A stretch of DNA of 64,000 bases, taken from the NCBI RefSeq assembly GCF_004307995.1, contig NZ_SIRE01000032.1, forward strand, positions 1-64,000, written 5' to 3'. Every line of letters starts with the position of its first letter. Position 1 is the first letter of the stretch. This document shows positions 53,080 through 61,274 of this stretch, one piece after another. Both the position numbers and the translations under genes were made by a program. The DNA is from Paenibacillus thalictri (GTDB taxonomy: Bacteria > Bacillota > Bacilli > Paenibacillales > NBRC-103111). A model generated the notes under the pieces. That model did no database searches and had not been told where the DNA came from. It saw only the letters and a list, made by a program, of their open reading frames with translations.

Positions 53080-54447
53080 TTATCGGCTTATTACCTGGAA
53101 TATCGCAAACTTCAAATATTGGCCTTCGTCTACGCCAAGAATGGACGGATGGTCTTTGCCCGCGCTGCGGAATTCGACAAGACGCAGCAGCTTGCCGGCA
53201 TCAACGGCCGCCTCATGCACCGCTTCCAGAAACATGTCGGCATGCATATGGTACGAGCAGCTGGCGGTTACCAGAAACCCGCCGTCATTAACAAGCTTCA
53301 TGCCCTGCAAGTTGATGTCTTTGTAGCCGCGTTTCGCTCCCTCCACGGCGGTCTTCGATTTGGCAAACGCCGGAGGGTCGAGAATCACGACGTCCCAAGT
53401 ACGTCCTCCTGTAGTCAGCGGCTTTGAGGTGTCGACCTTCTTCAGCGCTGCCTGACCACGCTCCTGACGTTGCTCCTGCCCTTTGACCTGCTCGCGCAAA
53501 TACTCGAAAGCGTCGGCCGCTACGAACTCCACACGGTCAGTAAAACCGTTCAGCTCCACGTTGCGTTTCGCGCTTTCGATCGCATGTTCGGAAATATCGA
53601 GGCAGGTCACTTTTTTCGCGCCGTATTTGCAGGCATGCAGCGTAAAGCTGCCCGTATGCGAGAAGCACTCCAGCACGGTAGCGCCGTCCCAATACGGGAA
53701 CGTCACTTCTTTGCCGCTTTTGTTCAGCGGAACACGTTTGATGCTGCCGTCTTCGGCAGTAACCTCTTGTAACGTGATGCCGCTTGTCTTGCCCCATCCG
53801 GTCATCAGCGGCTCCAGCGCCGCGCGGTTTTCCCGTTGGTCGAAGAAATATCCGGTTTTCTGGCCTTGCACGATATCGACTACCAGGCGCAGGCCGTTTT
53901 CCTTAATTTCCACCAGCCGCGGGCATTCCCCGTACAGCAGGCCGGTCTTCTGCTCCAGCCCTTCCAGCTCGCGCACCGGCACGTCGCTGCGTTCGTAAAT
54001 GCCCGCCGGAGCAATCACTTCGGCAAGCGCCGAGACAATATGGTCGCGTACGCGGTCCATGCCCAGCGACAGGATCTGCACGACCAGCACGTCCGCGAAC
54101 TTATCGACAATTAATCCCGGCAAAAAGTCCGCTTCTCCGTAGACAAGCCGGTACGAATCGCTTTCCTTAATGAAGCGGCTGCGGAGTTCGGCGCAGCGGC
54201 GAAAGCGCTCGGCGAAATATTCGTGAGTCAGCTCCTCAAGAGGCTTATAAGAGACGACACGCACTGTAATTTGCGATGCGGTGTTGATAAATCCTGTCGC
54301 CAAATATTGGCCTTGCGCGTTATGTACGGCAACAAGCTCGCCGGCAGCGGCTTCGCCTTCGATGCGGTCGATTTCATTTTTGAAAATCCACGGGTGGCCT
54401 TGCTCGACCCGCTTATTCCGTTTACGGTTTAAAATAACGGTTGCCAT
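53080..54447 (-). CDS. class I SAM-dependent rRNA methyltransferase (RlmI family)
   Basis: 455-residue protein of the RlmI/YwbD group, which makes 5-methylcytosine in 23S rRNA in E. coli. N-terminal PUA domain (about 1-75, KRVEQGHPWIFKNEIDRIEG). A central EEHEC-like part follows, then a Rossmann methyltransferase domain with TVLECFSHTGSFTLHACKYG, the acidic loop DISEHAIESAKRNVELNGF and the catalytic-region VVILDPPAFAKSK. An insertion of about 25 residues rich in Gln/Lys/Glu (VKGQEQRQERGQAALKKVD) sits before the DPP motif. Exact rRNA target is not shown by sequence. It is 45 bases downstream of deoC. Confidence 0.92.
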   Translation of the reverse strand: MATVILNRKRNKRVEQGHPWIFKNEIDRIEGEAAAGELVAVHNAQGQYLATGFINTASQITVRVVSYKPLEELTHEYFAERFRRCAELRSRFIKESDSYRLVYGEADFLPGLIVDKFADVLVVQILSLGMDRVRDHIVSALAEVIAPAGIYERSDVPVRELEGLEQKTGLLYGECPRLVEIKENGLRLVVDIVQGQKTGYFFDQRENRAALEPLMTGWGKTSGITLQEVTAEDGSIKRVPLNKSGKEVTFPYWDGATVLECFSHTGSFTLHACKYGAKKVTCLDISEHAIESAKRNVELNGFTDRVEFVAADAFEYLREQVKGQEQRQERGQAALKKVDTSKPLTTGGRTWDVVILDPPAFAKSKTAVEGAKRGYKDINLQGMKLVNDGGFLVTASCSYHMHADMFLEAVHEAAVDAGKLLRLVEFRSAGKDHPSILGVDEGQYLKFAIFQVISR

Positions 54448-54492
54448 GCAGCGATTGATTCCCCTGTTCTTGGTTCAATTTCGATCGGATGA

Positions 54493-55173
54493 TTAATAGG
54501 AAGAAGAGCCTGTTACCCCGTTAACAATAGCGACCCCGGAGCTTGTGCCCAATCTGGTTGCTCCCGCTTCGATCATCGCCAATGCGGCCTGCAAGTCGCG
54601 CACTCCCCCGGAAGCCTTAACGCCGATATGAGAGGAAACCGATTCGCGCATCAGACGAATATCGTCCACAGTGGCGCCTCCCGGACCAAAGCCGGTCGAG
54701 GTTTTGACGTAATGCGCTCCCGCTTGCTCCGATAGGCGGCATGCCGTCCGTTTCTGCTCATCGTTTAAAAAGCCGGTTTCAAAAATTACTTTAACGATCG
54801 CCTTGCCTTCCACCGCTTGCACCACTTGACGGATGTCGTCTTCCACCGCGCCGTAATCGCCTTCGAGCAGCTTGCCGACCTGCAGCACCATGTCGATCTC
54901 GTTTGCTCCGTCTTCCGCAGCTTGCGCCGCTTCGAACGCCTTGGCTTTGGATTGCATCGCGCCTAACGGAAAACCGCACACAACGCTGATGTTCACCTGC
55001 GTTCCGGCGAGCAGTTCCTTGCATAACGGCACCCATACGCCGTTCACGCACACGCTGTAAAATTCGTGCTGCTTTGCTTCGCCGCACAACTTCTCGATCG
55101 CAGCGCGGCCCGCATCCGCTTTCAATAATGTATGGTCGATATACCGTGCGATATTGCCAGCTTCAATTGCCAT
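54493..55173 (-). CDS. deoC: deoxyribose-phosphate aldolase
   Basis: 226-residue cytoplasmic class I aldolase that splits 2-deoxyribose 5-phosphate to glyceraldehyde 3-phosphate and acetaldehyde in nucleoside breakdown. The catalytic residues are in place: D94 in NEIDMVLQ, Schiff-base K157 in HYVKTSTGFGPGG, and K186 in GVKASGGVRD. The start ATG has GGTGGAG just upstream, and the gene begins 1 base after the Nudix stop codon, so the two are probably coupled. Confidence 0.96.
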   Translation of the reverse strand: MAIEAGNIARYIDHTLLKADAGRAAIEKLCGEAKQHEFYSVCVNGVWVPLCKELLAGTQVNISVVCGFPLGAMQSKAKAFEAAQAAEDGANEIDMVLQVGKLLEGDYGAVEDDIRQVVQAVEGKAIVKVIFETGFLNDEQKRTACRLSEQAGAHYVKTSTGFGPGGATVDDIRLMRESVSSHIGVKASGGVRDLQAALAMIEAGATRLGTSSGVAIVNGVTGSSSY

Positions 55174-55174
55174 C

Positions 55175-55606
55175 TTACTCCACCTCGTAACCTAATTTTT
55201 CCAACGCCTTTTTGACCACCGAATCATTATTGCCATATCCATTATGCACCTGCTGATGCCAAGCTTCAAGCGGAGCAAGCCATTCCACGCCGCGGATTTC
55301 CTCCACCTGCGCCGCCAGCTTGCCGCCCGTATGCTCGACCAGAAAATAATGCACCTCTTTATCCACTAAACCGATGCCGGACATCGTATATTGATAACGA
55401 ATCGTTTCCAACGGTTCGACAATCCGCCCTTCAATGCCGGTTTCCTCGACGATTTCGCGGAGCGCCGTTTGCTCGATCGTTTCCCCGGCTTCCATCTTGC
55501 CTTTTGGCAGCGTAATTTTGCCGTAGCGGTCTTGAATCATCTGCACCTCAAGCTCGCGTTCCCGCTGCTTACGGAAAACGACGCCGCCTGCCGAAATTTC
55601 TTTCAT
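55175..55606 (-). CDS. Nudix hydrolase
   Basis: 143-residue pyrophosphohydrolase acting on a nucleoside-diphosphate-linked compound. I start at ATG 55604-55606 (MKEISAGGVVFRKQ), which is the normal beginning of the fold. The 35 extra upstream codons have no better site. The Nudix box GKMEAGETIEQTALREIVEE with TG is complete (G-x5-E-x7-REIVEETG). The substrate is unknown. It is in operon with deoC, which could point to nucleotide clean-up. Confidence 0.93.
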   Translation of the reverse strand: MKEISAGGVVFRKQRERELEVQMIQDRYGKITLPKGKMEAGETIEQTALREIVEETGIEGRIVEPLETIRYQYTMSGIGLVDKEVHYFLVEHTGGKLAAQVEEIRGVEWLAPLEAWHQQVHNGYGNNDSVVKKALEKLGYEVE

Positions 55607-55683
55607 CCGAACCACCCTTCCGTGTGAGTAGAAAAGTTGCTGAATACGAAGAACTTTCGCTGAAACGATGAAACTAACAGAAA

Positions 55684-55720
55684 GGATTTTACCCCGCCGG
55701 ACGCGGGACAAAATCCCTGT
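55684..55720 (-). terminator. intrinsic terminator after mtaB
   Basis: On the minus strand GGATTTTGTCCCGC pairs with GGCGGGGTAAAATCC (loop GTCC), followed by TTTCTGTT. It lies 14 bases after the mtaB stop. Its T-run is short, so some read-through into the Nudix-deoC genes is possible. Confidence 0.75.
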
Positions 55721-55729
55721 TTTCGTGCA

Positions 55730-57070
55730 TTATCCGTTTACGACCTTAGCCTGAGACAACAGTCTGACACATTCGCCGCGGCTTTCGTTGACCCCGGCTT
55801 CGGTCAGTTTTACTTTTACAATATCCCCGATCCAATCTTCGGAGCCATCAAATACAAGCTGGATGTAATTGTCGGTATAACCCGATACGAGACCGCTGTT
55901 CGGCATTCCTTTATAGCTGCGCTCGGGAATGACTTCAAGCACTTGGCCGACAAATTGTTTGGCATAAGCGAGCTGCATTTTTTCCGAGAGGTCAATCAAC
56001 TCGTGCACTCTAGCGTTTTTAATTTCCTCGTCGATCTGGTCTTCCATACGCGCCGCCGGCGTTCCCGTCCGCTTGGAATAAGGGAACACATGCATTTCGG
56101 AAAATTGCATCTGCTCCATAAACCGGTAGCCATTGCGGAACATCTCCTCGGTTTCGCCAGGGAAACCGACAATCACGTCGGTTGTAATCGCCACACCCGG
56201 CATCGCCTTATGCAGCTTTTCGATTTTGCCGCCGAATTCGGCCGTCGTATATTTACGCCGCATCCGCGCCAACACCGAATCGTCGCCGGCTTGCAGCGGA
56301 ATGTGCAGATGGCGGCACATTTTATCCGAAGTGTTCAGCACCTCGATCACTTCGTCGGAGATTTGGCTGGCTTCAATCGAACTGATCCGCACCCGGCGCA
56401 GTCCGTCGACCCGATCCAAATCGCGCAGCAGCCGCCCGAGGCTGTAGTCCTCTATATCTTCCCCGTAACCTCCGGTATGAATACCGGTCAGCACAATTTC
56501 ATTGTAGCCCGCTTCCACCAGCTGGCGCGCTTGCTGGATGACGCTTTCCGGCTCCCTGCTGCGCATCAGCCCACGCGACCAAGGAATGATGCAGAACGTG
56601 CAGAAGTTGTTGCAGCCTTCTTGTATTTTCAGAAACGCCCGCGTGCGGTCGGCAAAATCCGGAACGTCCAGCTCCTCGAACGTACGGGTTTTCATAATAT
56701 TGCGCACCGCATTGATTGGCTGGCGGTCCTGTTCGAATTGACGGATCAGCGGGATGATTTTATCCCTGTCCTGCGTCCCGATCACCATATCGACGCCCGG
56801 AATCGCCATAATTTCCGCCGGCGACGTTTGCGCGTAACAGCCGGTAACGGCGATAATCGCTTCCGGGTTGCGGCGTACGGCGCGGCGGATCATCTGCCTG
56901 CTTTTTTTATCTCCCGTATTGGTTACCGTACAGGTGTTGATCACATAAACATCGGCGGTCGATTCAAAATCGACCTGCTCGTACCCATCCTGCTTAAACA
57001 GCTGCCAGATCGCTTCCGTATCGTAAAAGTTCACTTTGCAGCCTAATGTATGAAATGCCACTGTAGACAT
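55730..57070 (-). CDS. mtaB: tRNA (N6-threonylcarbamoyladenosine) methylthiotransferase MtaB
   Basis: 446-residue radical-SAM enzyme that adds a methylthio group to t6A37 in ANN-decoding tRNAs. The N-terminal UPF0004 domain has cluster cysteines C11, C47 and C78. The radical-SAM motif is C153-x3-C157-x2-C160 (EGCNNFCTFC). The C-terminal TRAM domain starts about 370. HTLGCKVNFYDTEAIWQLF matches the MtaB subgroup rather than MiaB or RimO. It lies 2 bases after rsmE, the usual Bacillota order. Confidence 0.96.
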   Translation of the reverse strand: MSTVAFHTLGCKVNFYDTEAIWQLFKQDGYEQVDFESTADVYVINTCTVTNTGDKKSRQMIRRAVRRNPEAIIAVTGCYAQTSPAEIMAIPGVDMVIGTQDRDKIIPLIRQFEQDRQPINAVRNIMKTRTFEELDVPDFADRTRAFLKIQEGCNNFCTFCIIPWSRGLMRSREPESVIQQARQLVEAGYNEIVLTGIHTGGYGEDIEDYSLGRLLRDLDRVDGLRRVRISSIEASQISDEVIEVLNTSDKMCRHLHIPLQAGDDSVLARMRRKYTTAEFGGKIEKLHKAMPGVAITTDVIVGFPGETEEMFRNGYRFMEQMQFSEMHVFPYSKRTGTPAARMEDQIDEEIKNARVHELIDLSEKMQLAYAKQFVGQVLEVIPERSYKGMPNSGLVSGYTDNYIQLVFDGSEDWIGDIVKVKLTEAGVNESRGECVRLLSQAKVVNG

Positions 57071-57072
57071 CG

Positions 57073-57837
57073 TTATACTCCTCCCATCTCGCCGGCTTCA
57101 TATAAAATGCACGTCAGGCCGACAATTGCGGCCGTCTCCGTGCGTAAAATGCGTTTCCCTAAACTGACCGGCAGACATCCTGCGGTTTCCGCACGGGCCA
57201 CTTCCTGCTCCGTAAAGCCGCCTTCCGGACCTATGATCAGCATGATCTTCAGAGACCCCGATCCGTCCGGGCGGCTATACAGCTTGCGCAGTGCGGGCTT
57301 TAGCTGCGAACCGCTTTCCTTCTCATAGCATATCCAAGCTGCGTCCATTTGCTTCGCCGCCTGCAGCAGCTCGTTCCATCCGCAGGCTTGGGCCACGACC
57401 GGAACCCGGCTTCGATGCGCTTGCTCGGCTGCTTCTTTGGCAATTTTCTGCCAGCGCACAGTCCGCTTTTCTTCTTTTTTGGCGTCGAGCTGCACGATCG
57501 TACGTTCCGAGGTAAACGGCAAAAAGCGGGCTGCGCCCACTTCGGTTCCTTTTTGAATCACCGTTTCCATCTTGTCGCCTTTCGGCAGGCTCTGCGCGAT
57601 CCATACTTCAACGGCAGGCTCGCGGTCCATCGGCAGCAGCTCGACAATCCGGCATGTCGCCTGATCCTTCTCCAGCCCGCTGATTTCCACAAGCGCTTCC
57701 CGCTGCTCGCCGTCGCTTACGATAACGCGGTCGCCTTCTTTGGCGCGCATCACTCTGAGCAGATGGTGCGCGTCGTCGCCGGTGATCACAACATGGTCCT
57801 CATGGAACTGTCCGGCCTCGATAAAATAGCGCTGCAT
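57073..57837 (-). CDS. rsmE: 16S rRNA (uracil1498-N3)-methyltransferase
   Basis: 254-residue SPOUT-class methyltransferase. I start at ATG 57835-57837 (GGAGTGG upstream), giving MQRYFIEAGQF. The N-terminal PUA-like domain (HHLLRVMRAKEGDRVIVSDG) is followed by the SPOUT domain. The trefoil-knot motifs are IMLIIGPEGGFTEQEV and SLGKRILRTETAAIVGLTCI near the C-terminus. Overall match is full length. Confidence 0.96.
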   Translation of the reverse strand: MQRYFIEAGQFHEDHVVITGDDAHHLLRVMRAKEGDRVIVSDGEQREALVEISGLEKDQATCRIVELLPMDREPAVEVWIAQSLPKGDKMETVIQKGTEVGAARFLPFTSERTIVQLDAKKEEKRTVRWQKIAKEAAEQAHRSRVPVVAQACGWNELLQAAKQMDAAWICYEKESGSQLKPALRKLYSRPDGSGSLKIMLIIGPEGGFTEQEVARAETAGCLPVSLGKRILRTETAAIVGLTCILYEAGEMGGV

Positions 57838-57962
57838 AGTTAAGCCACTCCAAACAATCAAATTTCATCATACAACGTTCATCAGGAAAATACCATCGAT
57901 TCGCATGGTCCGGTCAGGGCCGTCACACAAGGAAAAATCGCCTCAAACAGCGGCCATTCCGG

Positions 57963-58640
57963 CTACATCCCGAAAAGCCTGCGCAGCAGCGAATCCATCG
58001 CGAATAAAATGACATTGCCGAACGAAAAAATCGGCCCTAGCGTGACACGGGCCACCGGCGGAATAAACACCATCAATAAGAAAATATAAATCGCCCATTG
58101 CTCATATTGTTTGATTTTCAAACGAAGATGAAGCGGCAAAATATCTTCCAAAATCCGGTAACCGTCAAGCGGCGGCAATGGAATAAGGTTAAATAAGAAC
58201 AACGTCATATTAATCGTAATGAGAAAATTTAAAAACATGCGAACCGCTTCGAATACGCCGTTGGACATATGGGAGGTTAATCCGAATTTGCTCAACGTAT
58301 GGACTGCGAGCAGCCCGACAAAACAGATCACCAGATTGCTCAGCGGCCCGGCGAACGAAACGGCGATCCCCATCAGGCGGGGATGCTTGAATTTCGCGCG
58401 GTTGACCGGCACCGGCTTGGCCCAGCCAAAACCGGCGATCAGGATCAGCAGCGTACCGATCAAATCAAGATGAACCCGCGGGTTCAAGGTAACCCGGCCT
58501 AAGTTTTTGGCGGTCGGGTCACCGAACAAATAAGCGGTATACGCGTGGGCAAACTCGTGAAGTGTGAAGGCAATCAGCAGCACCAGCAGCACAAACGGAA
58601 TTTCATCCAGCGAATACCGAAAAAAATGGCTTAAGTCCAT
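57963..58640 (-). CDS. site-2 protease family (M50) membrane metalloprotease
   Basis: 225-residue intramembrane zinc protease, short form without a PDZ domain. The zinc motif H28-E-F-A-H32 lies in the first transmembrane region, and the third ligand D159 is in NLIPLPPLDG. Several transmembrane helices (about 15-38, 55-75, 92-115, 135-155, 180-200) are present. It is 10 bases after prmA and 125 bases before rsmE in the same direction. Substrate unknown. Position next to prmA and rsmE is shared by many Bacillota. Confidence 0.94.
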   Translation of the reverse strand: MDLSHFFRYSLDEIPFVLLVLLIAFTLHEFAHAYTAYLFGDPTAKNLGRVTLNPRVHLDLIGTLLILIAGFGWAKPVPVNRAKFKHPRLMGIAVSFAGPLSNLVICFVGLLAVHTLSKFGLTSHMSNGVFEAVRMFLNFLITINMTLFLFNLIPLPPLDGYRILEDILPLHLRLKIKQYEQWAIYIFLLMVFIPPVARVTLGPIFSFGNVILFAMDSLLRRLFGM

Positions 58641-58650
58641 AGGCCTTCAC

Positions 58651-59625
58651 CTAACGCTTTCTCGCCACGATTGCTACCCAGTCCGAATCGTAATTGCGCT
58701 CTACGATCTCGAATCCGTGTGCCGTTAGCGCTTGAACGATGTCGGATTCCTTGCTTTGAATGATGCCGGAAGCGATGTAATGACCGCCGGAAGCGAGCAC
58801 ATCGTATACATCCTGCACAAACAGCAGCAAGATTTCCGCTAAAATGTTAGCGACAACAACCTGCACCGGCAGCTTCACGCCAAGGCTTGAAGCGCTACCC
58901 TCCTGGCTTTCTCTGAACACCTGCAGCAGATCGCTTTGTTTGACCGTCGTCTGCGCTTCAAGACCGTTTAGCTTAATATTCTCCGTTGCACTGGAAACCG
59001 CCACCGGATCCAAGTCAACCGCCAGCACGTGCCGAGCGCCAAGTTTGGCGGCTGCAATCGACAGCACGCCGGAGCCTGTGCCGACATCGATCACATCGTC
59101 GCCGGGACGAATAACTTTCTCCAGCGTCTTCAGGCATAACGAAGTGGTTGCGTGTGTGCCCGTGCCAAACGCCATTCCCGGATCCAGCTCGATAATCAGC
59201 TCCTCCGGTCCGCCTGCATACTCTTCCCATGTCGGCTTGATAGTCAGCCGGTCGGAAATACGCAAAGGCTTGAAATACTGCTTCCAAGCGTTGGCCCAAT
59301 CTTCCTCGTCCACCAGGCGGAGCTCATAGGTCGGATTGCCGGTATCGATATCAAATGACGTGAGTTCTTCAATTGATTGCTTCAACTGCTCGATGATGCC
59401 GTCCATCTCGAGCAGCTCGGAGAAATAACCTTTAATCACCGCACGCCCTTCGGGAATGTCGTTAAGCGGCAGTTCGTACCATTGGCCAAACGATGTATCG
59501 CGCTGTTTATTCAGCGTCCCGGATTCCTCGATGGAAACTCCTCCGGCGCCCAGCTCATGCAGGAAATTGGAAATCATTTCGATCGCCATTTCCGTTGTAT
59601 TGATCGTAATCTCATGCCAACGCAT
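58651..59625 (-). CDS. prmA: ribosomal protein L11 methyltransferase
   Basis: 324-residue SAM-dependent enzyme that trimethylates L11. MRWHEITINTTEMAIEMISN opens the substrate-recognition domain. The catalytic domain has DPGMAFGTGTHATTSLCLKT and VIDVGTGSGVLSIAAAKLGA, then VANILAEILL. The start follows GACAGGAGGATGG. It is the first gene of the translation-related block. In many Bacillota dnaJ lies upstream, but here the next upstream gene is a divergent small ORF. Confidence 0.96.
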   Translation of the reverse strand: MRWHEITINTTEMAIEMISNFLHELGAGGVSIEESGTLNKQRDTSFGQWYELPLNDIPEGRAVIKGYFSELLEMDGIIEQLKQSIEELTSFDIDTGNPTYELRLVDEEDWANAWKQYFKPLRISDRLTIKPTWEEYAGGPEELIIELDPGMAFGTGTHATTSLCLKTLEKVIRPGDDVIDVGTGSGVLSIAAAKLGARHVLAVDLDPVAVSSATENIKLNGLEAQTTVKQSDLLQVFRESQEGSASSLGVKLPVQVVVANILAEILLLFVQDVYDVLASGGHYIASGIIQSKESDIVQALTAHGFEIVERNYDSDWVAIVARKR

Positions 59626-59786
59626 AAAAATGCCATCCTCCTGTCGTATACCAAAAAAAGCGCATTACGCCTATTGTACTACAACTGGGCATAAAACGTA
59701 AAATGCAAATGCCATCCGCCGTTTCCACATAGACAGGCCGGGCATAAGATGTACCGGACAACAACTCCAGGAAGGGAAGGCAGCCC

Positions 59787-59990
59787 ATGATTAAATCGAA
59801 TGTCAAATCGTACAAATACCGGGTCGGCAAAAACACCTATCTCGTCATCCACATCTTCCAAACGGCAAACGCGCAAACCGATTCCGGCAATGTCATTGCC
59901 AGCAACGCGGCGAACATCAAAATCATGAAACAGGAGGGATCCCGAAACCATGCCAAAGTCTCAAAAAAACACAAAAAAACGCTCCGATAG
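59787..59990 (+). CDS. small protein of unknown function (upstream member of overlapping pair)
   Basis: 67-residue protein, not recognised. It starts at ATG 59787 with AGGAAGGGAAGG upstream. The N-terminal KSNVKSYKYRVGKNTYLVIH looks beta-forming. The middle TANAQTDSGNVIASNAANIK has a G-N-x-x-A-x-N-A pattern that recurs in the overlapping downstream ORF. The C-terminus is Lys/His-rich. The last 41 bases overlap the next ORF in another frame. Orientation is divergent from prmA. The bidirectional terminator at 60141-60190 closes the unit. Confidence 0.6.
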   Translation: MIKSNVKSYKYRVGKNTYLVIHIFQTANAQTDSGNVIASNAANIKIMKQEGSRNHAKVSKKHKKTLR

Positions 59991-60108
59991 AAACAGCGTT
60001 GTAGTCAGACAAAATACGCGGGCCAGCACCGGACAAGGCGGCAATGCCTTCGCCATCAATGCTTCGGATGTGGGCGTAGTCAGAACGGACGTCAGCCCGA
60101 AAAACTGA
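59950..60108 (+). CDS. small protein of unknown function (downstream member of overlapping pair)
   Basis: 52-residue basic protein, not recognised and too short for most gene finders. ATG 59950 follows GGAGGG (59935-59940) 9 bases upstream, inside the preceding ORF. The N-terminus MPKSQKNTKKRSDRNS is strongly basic. It is followed by QGGNAFAINASDVGVVRTDV, whose G-N-x-x-A-x-N-A pattern matches the preceding protein (GNVIASNAANIK). The two may be paralogues that arose by duplication and then overlapped. Good ribosome binding sites on both argue that both are made. Confidence 0.6.
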   Translation: MPKSQKNTKKRSDRNSVVVRQNTRASTGQGGNAFAINASDVGVVRTDVSPKN

Positions 60109-60140
60109 TTCACACCAGCTCCCCCATCTTCATGTGCGAA

Positions 60141-60190
60141 AAAGACGTCTCCGGCACACCGGCAAAAAAGCGGTGCGTGGAGACGTCTTT
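60141..60190. terminator. bidirectional terminator
   Basis: AAAGACGTCTCC (60141-60152) pairs with GGAGACGTCTTT (60179-60190), with further GC pairing inside. A-rich flank on the left and GTTTAT on the right let it work for the plus-strand small ORFs and the minus-strand epimerase gene (stop at 60258). Confidence 0.8.
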
Positions 60191-60257
60191 GTTTATATAA
60201 GTCCAACCGGATATTTCCGGCCGGCTTATTTTACTGGCTTGCCGTTCACGTGGTGTG

Positions 60258-61253
60258 TTATAAGCCGGCTCTCCCGGCTTGCACGATACGATCCATCAAA
60301 GCATTCCACGAGCCGTCCACCGTCTGCCTCTCGGGATGTTCCTCGAACCATCTGACCGTACGCTCCATACCTCGTTCAAAAGGAACCGTGGCGCAGAAGC
60401 CGGGTACGAAACGTTTGATTTTACTGTTGTCGAATACGCCGCTGACAGCCTTGTCGCCGTGCAGATTGCCCTCTTGCTCCGGCGATACGGAAACAATCAC
60501 ATCCGATGCGACATGTACGAGATTCGGCCGGACTCCGGCCGCTTTGCCGATCGCCGTATAAATCTGATTCCAATCCAATACTTCATCGGACGTAATATGA
60601 AACGATTGGCCCACAGCCTGGGACAACCCAAGCAAGCCGACAAACCCTTTGGCAAAATCGGTATTGTGGGTCATCGTCCACAGAGAGGTGCCGTCCCCGT
60701 GAACGACGATCGGTTCCCCCCTGCGCATCCGGTCGACCAGCGACCACGGATGCTGCCAGCTGTTTAACGCTGCGGGAATCATCGTGTCACCGTATGTAAA
60801 CGACGGGCGAACGATGGTGACCGGAAAACCTTCTTCCCGGTACGCATCCATCAACATGTTTTCGCAGGCGATTTTATCCCTGGAATATTGCCAATACGGA
60901 TTGTGCAGCGGCGTCGATTCGGTAATCAAATAATGCGATGGCGGCTTCTGATAGGCCGAGGCCGAACTGATAAAGATATACTGGGCCGTTTTCCCTTGAA
61001 ACAATTGGATATTGTTGCGAATATGCTCAGGCGTAAACGAAATCCAATCCACAATCACGTCAAATTCATACCTTTTCAGCGTTTCCGCGGCTTCGGCGGC
61101 CCTTATATCCCCTACGATCACCTGTGCGCCTTGAGGGACAAACGGGCGCCGCAAACCTCTGTTGAACAAATACAGCTCCAGCCCTTGTTCCGCCGCCCGT
61201 TGGGAAACGGCTTCGCTGATCAGCCCCGTTCCCCCGATGAACAACACCTTCAC
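60258..61253 (-). CDS. NAD-dependent epimerase/dehydratase (extended SDR)
   Basis: 331-residue Rossmann enzyme acting on a sugar or sugar nucleotide. The N-terminal cofactor loop is VLFIGGTGLISEAVSQRA (GxxGxxS-type). The catalytic Tyr and Lys are Y123 and K127 in YWQYSRDKIACE, and the active-site Ser/Thr region is FISSASAYQK. It starts at GTG 61253 with GAGAGGCG upstream, 21 bases after the UxuA-like gene. With the mannonate dehydratase upstream, a uronate or uronate-derived substrate is likely. Precise reaction is not determinable. Confidence 0.88.
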   Translation of the reverse strand: MKVLFIGGTGLISEAVSQRAAEQGLELYLFNRGLRRPFVPQGAQVIVGDIRAAEAAETLKRYEFDVIVDWISFTPEHIRNNIQLFQGKTAQYIFISSASAYQKPPSHYLITESTPLHNPYWQYSRDKIACENMLMDAYREEGFPVTIVRPSFTYGDTMIPAALNSWQHPWSLVDRMRRGEPIVVHGDGTSLWTMTHNTDFAKGFVGLLGLSQAVGQSFHITSDEVLDWNQIYTAIGKAAGVRPNLVHVASDVIVSVSPEQEGNLHGDKAVSGVFDNSKIKRFVPGFCATVPFERGMERTVRWFEEHPERQTVDGSWNALMDRIVQAGRAGL

Positions 61254-61274
61254 CTGAAATCGCCTCTCTTTTGC

